Of a DNA stretch of 64,000 bases, positions 13,101 to 23,337 are shown piece after piece. Under the pieces are notes generated by a model. The model searched no databases. It worked only from the letters and a program-made list of their open reading frames with translations, and was not told the origin of the DNA. The stretch is taken from the NCBI RefSeq assembly GCF_963678975.1, contig NC_089276.1:20897226-20961225 (forward strand), written 5' to 3'. Made by a program: the position numbers and the translations under genes. The DNA comes from Dysidea avara (Eukaryota > Porifera > Demospongiae > Dictyoceratida > Dysideidae). How positions within the stretch are numbered: the stretch's first letter is position 1; every line of letters begins with the position of its first letter.

Positions 13101-15522
13101 AATAGCTAAGGTTAGCTCTCACTTACCCACTATTGTGGTAAAGATGCTTGAATGCATCCACGAAAATCTCAGAAAGCGTAAACAGCGTGACAGTGACAAT
13201 TACAACCTGGGGCAACTTAGACTAGATATTGGTGACTTGGAATTTTTGCCCGTTAAGCTGCAAATAGCTGGATATGTATTAGTAAAACCAGTACAGGTGC
13301 TTGTTATGGACAGGTCAAAGCTAGATCATTTTTATCCATTTCTTCATCCTCTAATAGTTGAGGCTCAACCAGTGCTACAGCTCCTCACTGAAGTTGGTGT
13401 TAAGATGTCTTTTGATTTTTCACACATGCAACTTGTGTTGAGGTTAGCTAAAGATTTATGCAAGGATAACAAGGTGGATCATAATACTAAGCGTGCAGTG
13501 GCACATGCTACAGTGGAATTAACAATGCTATTAAGAAACAAGCAGAATAGAGAAATTATTTCTCTCAAGCAACCACTCTACCTACTCAATAGTCAGGATG
13601 TATTGACTGACTGCTCAAAACTTGTGTTGTTCGATATTAGTAGTGTACGCCCTCCCATCCTTCCATCTAAATTTACATATCTGAATCCATTGCCTAATAT
13701 TCCTGCAGCTGCATATTGGGATCCCAGAGAACTGTTGGATCTTTTGCCAAAAGAACTGGGATTAAAGAGTTTAAAGTCTACACTGCAATACACAATGACT
13801 GCTAATTGCAGAGGAGTACAAAGTACTCACTCCCAAGTAACTACTATTGAGCAAATATTACGCTCTAATGTATTTAAAACAGCAATAGAGAATTATGCCT
13901 GTTATTGTACTAATAAACGTAAACCACCAGAAGTTGTAACTAAAACAATGACTAACTTTCAGAGTAAACTGACAGTGCAGTACGTGAAGGAAGTGCAACT
14001 TAGACCACACCTAATTCTTGACAATGAAATCACTCCACTAGATGAAACTATTTCTCAAGATTATTTCCTCCAGATTTACAATGACAAATACATTTTAACT
14101 CTAAAAAATATTGCTGTTTACACTCAAAAAACTTACCTGAAGATGTCAGGTAGTCTATGTATAGCCTTGGGGTTGAGTGGTGTAAATTTTGAAGTTTCAC
14201 AGGTTAGTGGTGTTCCACCAATCATATCCTTTGTTAACATGATTTTGAGTTGTGGCTCCGTTTTCAAAATTGCAAATATAATTAAAAGATCACTTCCAGG
14301 AGTTGGTAATATTGAGCAGGACATGGTTGACTCAGAGCCTGTATTAGGTGAAGAAATACCAGAGTGTTGGCATCATAGACTAGATCAAAACATCTTCAAT
14401 TATTTTATGCCACAAGAACTGGTAGGATATGAAATAGAAAATAATGATATTGTATATGCTCAGGTGTTGTACTGCAATAATGCTGAAACTTATGACAATG
14501 AAGATGTGGAACAGATATTTGAGTTAAAGTATACCATAACAATAGGGAATGACACAGAATTAGAAGTGACTGTGTTGCAGCTGTACAAGTTTGTGTCTGC
14601 AGTGAAAGATCCAGCAACACAAGATTTTAGCAGTGGTGAATTGGAATTACATGAAACTGGAAACTCTGAAAGTGCCAAACAGGCTAGGCAAGCACGAGTA
14701 GCAGGTGGCAAACAGGCAATAAGGGCTGCAGTGAAAGCTGCCTGGAATTTACCAGAGGAGCAAAAAAGAAAGGCAATTAAAAGACTGTATTTGCAGTATC
14801 ACCCTGATAAGAACCCTGACAACCCAAATGCCACAGCTGAATTTCAATTTTTACTGCAAGAAATAGAGAGAATGGAGAAAGGATATCCTGAGGAATCATT
14901 TGATGCAGAACAGCCATTTAGACCACCAAGTTCCTTCAATTTTGGATGGAGTGGGTGGTTCAACCAGTGGAACCAAACAGCATTTTCACATTGTAATTAC
15001 AGGTCAAAAGACAGGGCCCGGGGAGGATCATCTAGGGGAGGAGCATTTTGGAGAGGTGGAGGTGGTGGTGGATGGCAAACACCTAAACCACAGACAAATC
15101 ACAGTGAAGCTGTAAGATGGATCAAACAAGCTGAGTATGACTATGCTTCTCTGTCTACACTGATGACATCATCTCAAACTGATGAAAAAACATGTGCGTC
15201 CACTTGTTTCATGTGCCATGAAGTTGCTGAAAAGTCTCTTAAGGCTGGTATGTATGCTAAGTGTGGAATGGCAGGAGAGTCTACCGTAAAGAATCACAAT
15301 GTTGTGACTCCAGCACGTGCACTCATACAGATGGGATGTGAGATAAATGTTGATGATGCCATTTTCTTAGAGCACTTCTATTCACATCCCAGATTCCCTT
15401 ACTGCTACCCTCCTCCAACAGTTCCTGGAGAGAAGTATGTGAGTAGCACAGCCAAGGCAGCCTTTGATGCAGCTACTAGGATTTATGAAGCTATAAAACA
15501 ATTAATAGATGATGAGGAGTAA
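10183..15522 (+). CDS. Sacsin-like gene 1, C-terminal reading frame (rest of SRR3, J domain, Gly/Arg linker, HEPN)
   Basis: This continues the sacsin-like protein in the shifted frame, beginning with IEPSDAGSVGVISWDDPQP, which matches gene 2 directly. It carries the remainder of the third repeat, then a J domain with the Hsp70-stimulating HPD at 14800-14808. A Gly/Arg/Trp-rich linker follows (15003-15074), then a C-terminal HEPN domain from NHSEAVRWIKQAEYDY to the stop. Relative to gene 2 there are small in-frame indels, such as three extra residues near 11350 and one extra GG in the linker. As a separate protein it would have no obvious promoter of its own. The ATG at 10183 is simply the first after the frameshift. 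Confidence 0.85.
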   Translation: MIEPSDAGSVGVISWDDPQPIVLCSHVESAKSKKNIILDSGNCKLTTYNMRLADKQTNKEVKWVVQLGEGNPLDNKFEWKEVKPPDIELRPRHGIAAPLFEKHRHFFGKSFCFLPLLDYTHLPVHIHGQFVLHSDRRGLWASSDYGGHGKHKITDPKKIWNDLLIEAIGASYAHFLTHCIAQGGSVCDEEKAKKSLENYYKLFPVLKEASHEPWNTLAKELYKALDIMNPPILATVVEQIEEGQDCLYSINWCQLHLPGASDEGYFYKFIAYQQQKHKTFNVIGMNLISTPLSIYEQFEEVEISLPFISQQSVLKYYAKFHDEIFMHQSLPCHISTTKFSDVECFITFVKYLSVHKSTEQAGEVADKSPPNEDTDTATTEETADANSYQTLQSLGFLLTANENVHCLSDGLNTISSSNWELFPKSQDNFLHKDLMAEFKSSNIIFQPSDDGGFDLIHLVFAANLPSAWCGAAQASMEDVEVSLVYKFLKCITEDPVFKVYCQQLLSHFTLIPADNDMVYSIISELLPMTTEFDIDEEVEELLRKLQMPVVNDLVQFTLIGSGITLPSMSKHTDVLKNVYLINKKFPDKLANLNEKDMVILFAVFKQISYSSSKYEENPSVKHIKSLPIFKTITGDLIQLSSASTIWIWNDQVCEDGLAEWMNQIDESEVFLDPTAPWKVLRSHTEYLDVKEISLYELYCNYIFPNFYTMNFEVRVKHIKFISKRIFENCVLHSQNEYLGYQLQANNFIEKLKSLQCIGTDNSNLCTIDSFYDHSQAMFTTFCDAECFLPEVLHDEDIQKCLHYFGLKTVPSTADFIQFCCQLKEFQDVATVHKASHILLGLLLDAREKYGHLHTEPFLQQISNIPIAVVKAAPMLNAIKAQQLGEWPIVGKEETITLSKLSGSSLEKNKYSVWTCKPLVKLPVLFYSSTDKKRMQILGVSIDPRTGDIVQNLKNLSTTEFSDFSKFHKLMSPKIAKVSSHLPTIVVKMLECIHENLRKRKQRDSDNYNLGQLRLDIGDLEFLPVKLQIAGYVLVKPVQVLVMDRSKLDHFYPFLHPLIVEAQPVLQLLTEVGVKMSFDFSHMQLVLRLAKDLCKDNKVDHNTKRAVAHATVELTMLLRNKQNREIISLKQPLYLLNSQDVLTDCSKLVLFDISSVRPPILPSKFTYLNPLPNIPAAAYWDPRELLDLLPKELGLKSLKSTLQYTMTANCRGVQSTHSQVTTIEQILRSNVFKTAIENYACYCTNKRKPPEVVTKTMTNFQSKLTVQYVKEVQLRPHLILDNEITPLDETISQDYFLQIYNDKYILTLKNIAVYTQKTYLKMSGSLCIALGLSGVNFEVSQVSGVPPIISFVNMILSCGSVFKIANIIKRSLPGVGNIEQDMVDSEPVLGEEIPECWHHRLDQNIFNYFMPQELVGYEIENNDIVYAQVLYCNNAETYDNEDVEQIFELKYTITIGNDTELEVTVLQLYKFVSAVKDPATQDFSSGELELHETGNSESAKQARQARVAGGKQAIRAAVKAAWNLPEEQKRKAIKRLYLQYHPDKNPDNPNATAEFQFLLQEIERMEKGYPEESFDAEQPFRPPSSFNFGWSGWFNQWNQTAFSHCNYRSKDRARGGSSRGGAFWRGGGGGGWQTPKPQTNHSEAVRWIKQAEYDYASLSTLMTSSQTDEKTCASTCFMCHEVAEKSLKAGMYAKCGMAGESTVKNHNVVTPARALIQMGCEINVDDAIFLEHFYSHPRFPYCYPPPTVPGEKYVSSTAKAAFDAATRIYEAIKQLIDDEE

Positions 15523-16340
15523 TTTATTCCATTAGAACTATTTATAATTTTTTAAGGGGACATACATATTAAGAATAATAAAATGCACAACTCAATGTAC
15601 ATAGAAATTTATACATTAATACAATTTAGACATTAATGTAGGAATGAACATATTAGTACGTAGAAGGCAAATAAAATCCTACCTAATATGCAGCTTGCTC
15701 TATTAATTTTGATCATGATCAATAAATATTTGTGGTGAGCCTCCCACACTTCCAACTGGCTTTACACATCTTAGTTCATTAATAACCCAGGGCTGGATTT
15801 CCAATTTTACCAAAAGAAAAAAAAAAAGTTATGAAGTATATGCAATTATTTTTATTTTATTGTACTGCATGTGGACGGCCAGTATGTCTAGGGGACCAGC
15901 CCCAAGAAAAATCAAATACACACAAACTGTACATTATGACTATTGCTTACATACAAAATGATAAATACTATTCCATTGCAAACTGCAACAGAAAGTTATA
16001 CATGTCATTGTATAGACAAACGTGTACCTCCAAAATGTTAATGAAAACTTTTGCAGATTAATTATAATCTCTTAAGGTACAATACAATGTAAGTAGATCA
16101 GAGAAGTAAATTTGAGCAATCAATTGCAAATTGAAATAATTACATTATTCTACTACACTATATAATTTCTCCATATTGTTTCAAATGTGTTAACAAAAGT
16201 ACAATTTTGACATAAAACAAAAAATTCTGACAATTATTCATCAACAGTTTTACAAAATTGTCTAGTAAATAATTTTCTGCTCAACAGGGTACAATATAAT
16301 TTATATGCTTTATAATTTATATCCTAGTTATGTATAACAT
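15523..16340 (+). other. 3' UTR and 3' flank of sacsin-like gene 1 (homologous to the gene 2 flank)
   Basis: This aligns with 50832-51620. Shared landmarks are TTTTAAGGGGACATACA, TATGCAGCTTGCT, CCCAGGGCTGGA and CTCTTAAGGTA. The tandem duplication unit therefore continues about 0.8 kb past the stop codon. No additional coding region is seen. Confidence 0.7.
15577..15582 (+). terminator. Poly(A) signal of sacsin-like gene 1
   Basis: AATAAA lies 55 nt after the stop codon. A second AATAAA is near 15672. In gene 2 the aligned place reads AATATA (50901-50906), a known weak variant. Confidence 0.5.
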
Positions 16341-16599
16341 TTATAATAACAGAATGCAGCTACGTAAAATCTTTCTTATGCACCATAGCTTTTTTCACAT
16401 GCTGATGATGCTGTAGAATACAAAAATAATGGCAGTATATAGCTTGTTAGAAACTTCTTTTAGTCAACTTTGGGTTCCCAAATGATGAGTGCTTAGGCAC
16501 AAAAAATATGTGCAGCAGATTGGCAAAGAATAATAAATAACCAGTTGTCTGACATTGAATGGAATCCAGATTATTACATATCCAGAACTAGTTGCATGA

Positions 16600-16840
16600 C
16601 TGGACACATCCCTCAACTATCAATTACTGAAATTTGAAGTGGCCATTGCACTTTAGTTTCAGCTGCTATGTTCAGCCCATTACTCAGCATTACAAATGAA
16701 GAGCAGTACAAGAAGTCAAGTACCTCTGCAATCAATCACTGAAATTAAAGTACTAAAACCATGACATGTTACTGTCAATAAACATCTACACAGTAGTGGG
16801 GAAAGAAATGGGACATAAAGGAGATAAGTCCAAGATGTAT
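16600..16840 (-). repeat. Dispersed repeat C, inverted copy
   Basis: The reverse complement matches part of 34240-34620, including the blocks GTAATGGGCTGAACATAGC and CTCCTTTGTGTCCCATTTCTTT. Other copies are at 28770-29050 and 59100-59480. It is intergenic here. No coding capacity. Confidence 0.6.
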
Positions 16841-18935
16841 TTATTGTAGCTGCAGTGGAGCACTCAAATGCATCCTTTTAGATTGATACTATCTAATAGG
16901 ACAGTCACTTTGTAGTGAAATACTCTAACACCGATTATTAAAATGTTCCAAGATAGTTGTAAGAAATGTTGCTAACCTAGAAGCACAATACAAGCATAAT
17001 GGGAACACTGAAGAGCATAATATGTGAAAATTTTGGGAAACCCCTGGAAGCATTTGGGAAACATTTTGAGCATATTTGACTCAGATTTACCTGCAAATAT
17101 AGGTAAATAACTGGTTCTACTTGAAGCAGGCAATGTGTCAATAACACTAGATAGATAAACAAGTAAGTTGCATATAATTTTAATTTTCCTGTACTCTGAA
17201 ACTAACTTATGATGTGTATTATATTTTCTTTCATATTTAAGATTTCTGTCTCAGTATAATTATACCCAGGCTTAATATATCACTCTTCCTTTCTTGTGAA
17301 TTTATTGTATTAATATTTTTCCCTTCTTGATCCAGGGGTAGAAGTGCTGTTATATAAGGTAATGAATATATCTGCAGTGTGAATGTACACCTAGATATTG
17401 ACTTAATTTAGCTACATATAGAAGGATTTTTTTTTTAATTTGCATGCTATGCATGTAGACATGATTATTTTGCATTTTAGCCTGAGAATAAATCAGCTCA
17501 CCCGTAATCGGCTGCCATTATTCAGTGTGTAGTATAAATGTATCAGAGTGTACATGCAGTATCACACCACATACAGCCCCCAGCTGTTTATCTACATACA
17601 CTCTATAGCAATTTAATGTTGGTTGGTAAATAGAATCACAACCAGCCATTTGTCTCAAGCTGATATCATTCATTTGTCAACTGCCATCCAATGATGGTGG
17701 GTAGGTGAGCAAGGTGTTCCATATTATGATTGTGTAATAAGATCGGTGATATGATCAGCCCGACTCCCGATTGCATGAGACTTGGGGGGAAAATACCTGG
17801 GGGTTCCTGACTTTGAAGCCACAGGGATTTCTAAGGCCATCCTAACATGCAGCATTTTCCTGCACATGCATGTTTTCATAACGCTTTCCAATTCAATAAT
17901 ACTTACTGTTCTGTACTACCTCTAGTGCTGTGATGCAGGTATTGTACATACATGGTACGTGGCCTTTATACATGCACTGTATTCTCCCATGCTTGCTGGC
18001 TGCAATGATACTACACAAGTACACACAAATAATCTCCCTCCATTAACTTTTGTTTAACAAATCTATTGCCCATTATATATAATCTATTGTTTCTAAAAAG
18101 CCTAAGGTTGTAATTTTAATAGTGGATCAATACCTTCAGTATCCCATACGTGATATTTGGCACAATGGTGAGATAACAATGCAGTATTTATATAAAGAAG
18201 AAAATTGAAGGCTCAATAATTTCAGTTCACTTCAAAGCACCCCTCTATAGAGGTAATCCGTGCATGCATATACGCTGTAGCTATGTATATACAAGCACAT
18301 GATACACTGACAAAAATGGAATAGCTTTATATACAATGAATCAAAATAGCTATTACTTTTTCCAGCTATAGAATCAAGGATTCATCTTGTACACATGCAG
18401 CACTACAAGAAGTGACAGGTCTGTGGTCAATACAATACCTGCATGCATACATGCACAGAAACACACACTCAGTTTTGTACAACTACAATGTTACACGGTC
18501 TGGTTTGTAAGCTGGAGCATATCCCTTTTCTCCTGGAAAATATATGTCTTTTATATACAGTCTAGTAGCTTTAAGATATCTTGTTGGGAGTAGTATTTGA
18601 CTTTTCTATAAAGTGTTTAATTTTCAAGTTAAGGTATAATGATTGTGAAGCATGTGAAGCTTTAATGGCTCTTAATTTCCCTTGCTTGCTCAGTCTTTCT
18701 ATTCTCTAGTTTTAAGGGAAGACTGCATCAGTAGAAAACTGCTGCTTTTCAGCAGTGCCCTTGCTATGTAGCTAGTACTACATAATAATCGATTGATTGA
18801 TTGATTGATTAATACTTAATTAATGTGTAAGGCAGTAGCTAATTACAACTGATACAACACAGGTTACACAGCAAAAGATAATAATAATATGCTAGGTCTA
18901 GCATAGTCTACAATGAGCTTCAGTACCCCCAAGCA
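16841..18935. other. Intergenic stretch between genes 1 and 2, nothing coding recognised
   Basis: AT-rich sequence with frequent stops in all frames and no protein motif I recognise. It contains a short ATTG/TTGA tetranucleotide run near 18789-18811. No RNA gene is evident. Confidence 0.5.
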
Positions 18936-18939
18936 ACCT

Positions 18940-19231
18940 TCCCCTCCTTTTAGATCTGTCCTTACTCTGAGTGCAACCAGTGATCCAAACGGGTACGGCT
19001 TCCGGATTCTTAGAAATATCCGTTTCAAATCATAAACGGCGCGCGCCAACACGTTTCGAATAACAAGAAACGGCTACTACTAGGGAAACGATAATTCATT
19101 GTACTTGTACTTTTATTAATTGCTACTTTCGTGCTATATAAAGAAGAAGCTACACTAACGTCTCTTTAGCCGGAGGTGTGATCCGGCGAGTACCGATACA
19201 GCGACAGTCACTACGCTACGAACACTGCGCC
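18940..19231 (+). promoter_or_regulatory. Core promoter and 5' UTR of sacsin-like gene 2
   Basis: A TATA box (TATATAAAG) is at 19135-19143, about 97 bp before the start codon, implying a 5' UTR of about 65 nt. The gene 3 promoter is clearly homologous: both contain TCGTGCT just before the TATA box and the 10-mer CGGCGCGCGC (19037-19046 here, 54655-54664 there). A CCGGAT block followed by a TTCNNNGAA palindrome (19007-19015) lies further upstream. Which proteins bind these sites is unknown. Confidence 0.6.
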
Positions 19232-19238
19232 ATGGCAG
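19232..19238 (+). CDS. Sacsin-like gene 2, coding exon 1 (Met-Ala)
   Basis: A seven-base coding part, ATGGCAG, in a strong start context (G at -3, G at +4), directly followed by a GTGAGT donor. It is the exact counterpart of 54901-54907 in gene 3. Joining the final G to exon 2 at 21215 gives Asp in phase. The codon order Met-Ala-Asp-Gly-Glu continues into a recognisable sacsin N-terminus, which supports this start over the alternative ATG at 38040 inside the last intron. Confidence 0.75.
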
Positions 19239-19514
19239 GTGAGTTAAGTTTTAATGTTTTGTACCGTTTGATTTGTACGCTATATACTTTTTTGCGTTGT
19301 GGCAGTGATCAATGGACACGTGCGGATGAAAACCAATACAATTGGCTGGCGCTAGGCTTGGTCGGCAGTTACATGTCCATATTGAATTTAATAATCAACA
19401 CATTAATATTGAAAGGACACGCCCCAGAAAATACGTAAAATGCTTAAAATGGTGTTAAAACAGTGATTTTCGTGTATTTTCGAAGTGCCAACAACATTAA
19501 GTAGTGGTACCCAC

Positions 19515-19962
19515 CAGCGTTGAAACCGGGTCACTACTGCTGACCCGGATGACCCACTGATCCGGATTGACCGTTCGATTCGTGTTGAGTAAACAGGGGC
19601 AGATCCAGACTTTTAGAATTGCAACTTCAGCCTAGCTGTAGGTTGAAGACCAAAAAAAAAAAAAAAAAGGTCATCACCTACTAACAATAGCTACCCCTCA
19701 CCGTAGATACCCTCAGTTTGTACTACATACTGCACTTACTAATAAATGGGCGTGGCTGAGCGTATGTTTGTAACGTGATAAGCGGGCGTGGCTCACGAAA
19801 GAGCTACACGATAGTGTTTATAAGTTTCCACGTTGTCAAACGAACAATTTAGTTTCTCACGTGATCTAATCCGGGTCAGACCTGGATAATTTGTAAACCG
19901 GGTCAGACCCGGATGACCCGGAGAAAATGTGACCCGGATGACCCGACCCGGTTTCAACGCTG
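19515..19962. mobile_element. hAT-like MITE with 8-bp target site duplication
   Basis: Terminal inverted repeats begin CAGCGTTGAAACCGGGTC at the left and end with its complement at 19945-19962. Both sides are flanked by the 8-bp direct repeat GTACCCAC (19507-19514 and 19963-19970). An 8-bp TSD and a CAG-starting TIR are hallmarks of hAT elements. The 448-bp body has internal GACCCGGATGACCCG repeats and no transposase frame, so it is non-autonomous. It sits in intron 1 of gene 2, about 280 bp after exon 1. Confidence 0.85.
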
Positions 19963-19970
19963 GTACCCAC

Positions 19971-21214
19971 AAAAAACCGGTCTGATAATTACTCACATAC
20001 CTCAAAGGAATACTCCACCTTTTTTCATGGTTGTAGCTGCAGCGGATATGTGGGCCCAGCACAGTTTCTGACCCCGATTTGTCATTGTGCATAATGTATA
20101 TTGTGGGATTCACCCATTATCCAGACTATGGGAATTCACCTTAATCTAATTAGTCTAAACACAAAAAATAGTCTGGAACTTTGTGTACATGAATAATAGT
20201 TCAGTAATTTGAGGGAATTGTTTGAAGTGTTGTTGCCCTGGAGCGGACCACTCAGTTTAAAGACAAAAGTTAAGGAGAACCGCTTCGAGAATAGTGCCGC
20301 GTGAGCAACTTACAGTAGTTTAGAATTGCTTTGTTCTAGTTTCTGTAGGCCTATATAAACAGATACCATGTTTCCTAAGCCAAATTTTTAGTGGGTTTCT
20401 CGTGCATTTTTGACCTTACCATGTCAGTCAGTAGAAACAGAATTCCGCTGAAATCAGTAAATTTTATTAGGTGTGTAATGCAGTCTCATGCCATACCCTG
20501 GGGTTCTATTTTCAAGTGCTAGTTTTATGTAGCAATTCTGGTATCATGGCTGTCGAGTTCACTGTAGAAATGTTCTCAGTTCTTTTCGTTTTTTCCATCT
20601 CCAGCTCAATTACTTTTAACATTCAGCGTGTAGACTGAATAACTGAGTATATACCGTGGATATAGCTATTATCACCCACATGTACATTTTCCATATAATA
20701 CAACTGCTTCTTATACTAAGGTGTTCATGTACAATATGTTTAGCCTCAATCTCAGTTTTGGTGAACAATGAACACCTTCTCCAGTCATCGAACGTAGTCT
20801 TCAGTTGAAAATAGGTACCAGTCAATAAAATTAATAGTTGTTTCAGCAATCTTGTAAATCAAATGCATAACATGTGTGTATCCAGGCATGCATACTTGAT
20901 ATAAGTGACTGGCTTTGTGAAAAGGTATCTTTTTCATGTACAAATTTTGACCCATTTTTCAAACTGTACACCTTTAATCATTGCATATAATCATCTGAAA
21001 TTTTTCATGAGTGAAGCTACAGTATCTGGCTGCATGCTGATGCAAAGAGCAAATTAATCAGTATAAGGAGTCAACTGTTATGACATTCTGTTTGCTGGCA
21101 TGTAAATGTGTGGGAAAAGGTATCTTTTCGTAAATCCGGTAACTGGTCTGTCTGAATAGATTTTTGTTACACTGTGTAATACACAAGTGATATTTTTAAA
21201 TTGCATTTGTGTAG
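19971..21214. other. Remainder of intron 1 of sacsin-like gene 2
   Basis: Intron 1 runs 19239-21214 (1976 bp) with a GT donor and TTTGTGTAG acceptor. Apart from the hAT-like MITE I see only AT-rich sequence with no convincing reading frame or repeat. Confidence 0.6.
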
Positions 21215-21312
21215 ATGGTGAGAAGGGTTACTACTTTGGTCAAGAACAAGTACCTCTCACAGATGAGATTAGAGAAATTCTTGAAGAATATCCTGATGGT
21301 CAGATCTTTAAG
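21215..21312 (+). CDS. Sacsin-like gene 2, coding exon 2
   Basis: 98 nt between an AG acceptor and a GTATAT donor, encoding (D)GEKGYYFGQEQVPLTDEI, then REILEEYPDGQIFK. This is the conserved segment just before the first GHKL domain of sacsin, where FGQ...L...I...YP.G recurs before each ATPase repeat (compare FGQQEKLTQRLNNILRDYP in the third repeat). It enters in phase from exon 1 and leaves in phase 0, so exon 3 starts with a full Glu codon. Gene 3 has the counterpart at 62221-62315. Confidence 0.85.
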
Positions 21313-21573
21313 GTATATGCATAAGATTCACAACTGCACATACATATACCGTATGCAATCATTCCAAGCCAAAAACTTTATCATACATACTGTAGCAGTG
21401 TCATAGAATAGCAGATTCACTATCTAAAACATAATAGTATTTATGTAGGATATAATTTTTGTGTAGCTTGCTAATCCACATTGAACTGATTGCTGTCTTA
21501 GAATGTTATTACTAACTGTTGGTCTTGTAGCATATTATTACCTTATTTTAGCCTCACTTTTTAAACCACGTTC

Positions 21574-21815
21574 ATGAAATATGTGACTGAATTTTGGAAA
21601 ATCACCCAATGGGTATGCGTGAAATAATTAGAATTTTCATGTTTAGTGGGTTGCTAATAAGAGCAGGACACAGTTTTTCAAGTATTGAGAATGGCTTAAA
21701 ACCATCAACAAGTAGATTTGCACTATAAAGTTTGTGATTTGATCATTAAATATTTTAGGTGTCAAATGCACCCATATGGGTGATTTTCCAAAATTTGGTC
21801 ACGTATGTGCAAAAA
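21574..21815. repeat. Small fold-back element in intron 2
   Basis: Inverted arms of about 40 bp: GACTGAATTTTGGAAAATCA near 21591 and GATTTTCCAAAATTTGGTCA near 21782. The spacer is about 150 bp. No coding content. MITE-like; family unknown. Confidence 0.6.
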
Positions 21816-22746
21816 TTATATACCGCACCCGCTACAATAAAGTGGCTATATGGTAGATAAATGGCAAATCACACTGTAAAAATCTCACACAGAGTGTTGA
21901 AATACATAGATGTCATCGACGTATTTATGAATTAGTAAAAACATATTGTTCTTCATTGCTTTATACCAAATGAGTATACATGTACGTAGCTACACAGTGG
22001 TCAGGGGCGGACCTAGAAATTTTCAGAGGGATTTTTGGAAACCCCAGAAACCCCCCCTAAAACTGCCCCTGGTGGTTCTACTCAGCCTAGCTAGGGGTTG
22101 AAGTTTCTGTTGATACTGTTTACTGTATATGATTTGAGACTAGTGGAATCAATGGAAGCCTGTACACTGTATCTTTATGGGTGTTTGAGATATAGCAATT
22201 ATCAGTTTTCTTGTAATTCAGTATTCTAATACATATACGTACCCTGTATGTAGTTTTGCTGTCAGGGTTTGACTCCAGGCTAACTGTTCCCTTGTGTAGC
22301 CAGGCTAGCTGGGCTACATATGAAATGTAGCCTGGGTGGCTCCATTGATCTGAGGTATAAACGTCGTACATACGTACGTACATATGTACGTACATATGTA
22401 TGTATCATCCCACATAATATTATGAAATGTAATCTGGAGAGTGATTATATAGACGTTAATCGTGGAGATTGATTAATACTCACATGATTAGTATGTACGA
22501 CTTGGATTTCGTCATGAAGGCCACTCAGATGGAGAGTGTTTTGTTATCCTCGTTATCGTATGAGTTGAAAAGCTAAGGTGAGAACTAGTACTATATCTTA
22601 TTCACCAATTGTTTTCACACATTTCTGAATATGGACCACACAATCACCAAGAAGTTACCACTCTGCACACCTACGAGCAAGCTTACCTATCTAGGCCTTG
22701 TTCTATAAATGATTCAATAGCACTGATTATAACATTAAACTCACAT
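21816..22746. other. Intron 2 sequence before the DIRS-like element
   Basis: No gene recognised. It contains a degraded GGGGCGGACCTAG block near 22013 resembling similar GGGGCGGATCC ends elsewhere in the window. A short ACGTACAT/ATGT microsatellite lies at 22368-22402. Confidence 0.5.
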
Positions 22747-22808
22747 AATTCACAGATTCCCCGAGGACAAGGTCCGCAAGGGGAGGATGGATTGTATGAG
22801 GAGGTGGA

Positions 22809-22918
22809 GGATACAAGGAACAGTGCTAACTAGTGGTATTACCTTCGTCACTCCTTGCCCACAGCACATTCAAAGCTGAGCTTTAAATAGAATTCTTACT
22901 TCTAATTAACACCTTCTT
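22809..22918. repeat. DIRS-like element, inverted terminal repeat (3' end of the element)
   Basis: 110 bp starting GGATACAAGGAACAG and ending ACACCTTCTT. It is the reverse complement of 27492-27601; I found no mismatch reading base by base. The 62 bp outside it (22747-22808) is unique to this end and reappears, complemented, in the internal region at 23229-23300. Confidence 0.9.
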
Positions 22919-23213
22919 ATGCAGTGAAAAGAAGCAGTATACACAAATTACTGTTTCACCAGCACAATTTGATTTGCTGGTGCAAGTATATAATTAAAAT
23001 CAATCTACACACCTGCATACGGGGTAAGTAACCCCAAAGAATCATGTACAATACAAGTATAATATTCTAGAATACTAATCACACTACTTAATCAGAGTTA
23101 GTTCAATGAATAGTCAAAATCACTCACACCTCCAGATCTCCCTCTTCCTCTGCCATTTCCATGGAGCTGTAGAAAAGGAGGGTATAAGGCACATATATCA
23201 TGTGGGTGGGATT

Positions 23214-23337
23214 GCACTGTTCCTTGTATCCTCCACCTCCTCATACAATCCATCCTCCCCTTGCGGACCTTGTCCTCGGCGAATCTGTGAATTGTATTCC
23301 GGAGGTTCCGGATACAAGGAACAGTACTAACTAGTGG
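23214..23337. repeat. DIRS-like element, internal complementary region
   Basis: The first part is the complement of the outer left end (about 22747-22830). It abuts the complement of the outer right end (about 27595-27619), meeting at AATTGTATTCC. This reproduces the junction of a circularised element and is the template used to restore both ends in the DIRS1 model. One mismatch to the left end (CGGCGAATC against CGGGGAATC) and one in the flanking ITR part are visible. It overlaps the 3' end of the recombinase frame. Confidence 0.85.

Larger units (their letters stand above)
2832..15522 (+). pseudogene. Sacsin-like gene 1, giant last coding exon, frame broken by a 17-bp duplication
   Basis: This exon is the homologue of 38188-50831 and matches it from the 3' splice site (TTTTAG before 2832) to the stop at 15520-15522. 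It is colinear over 12.7 kb except at 10146-10179. There a 17-bp unit is repeated, shifting the frame and bringing in a TAA at 10172-10174. Discounting those 17 bp, the exon length is again two bases plus whole codons, as in gene 2. Everything else reads through, and many differences from gene 2 are synonymous. So this is either a very recently disabled gene, a gene encoding two separate products, or an assembly error. Exons 1-3 would lie upstream of the window. Confidence 0.75.

Noticed and set aside
19178..19438. 86-aa protein across exon 1 of gene 2
   Set aside because: It reads through the strong GTGAGT donor into intron 1 and has no recognisable motif; the ATGGCAG start is conserved in gene 3 instead.
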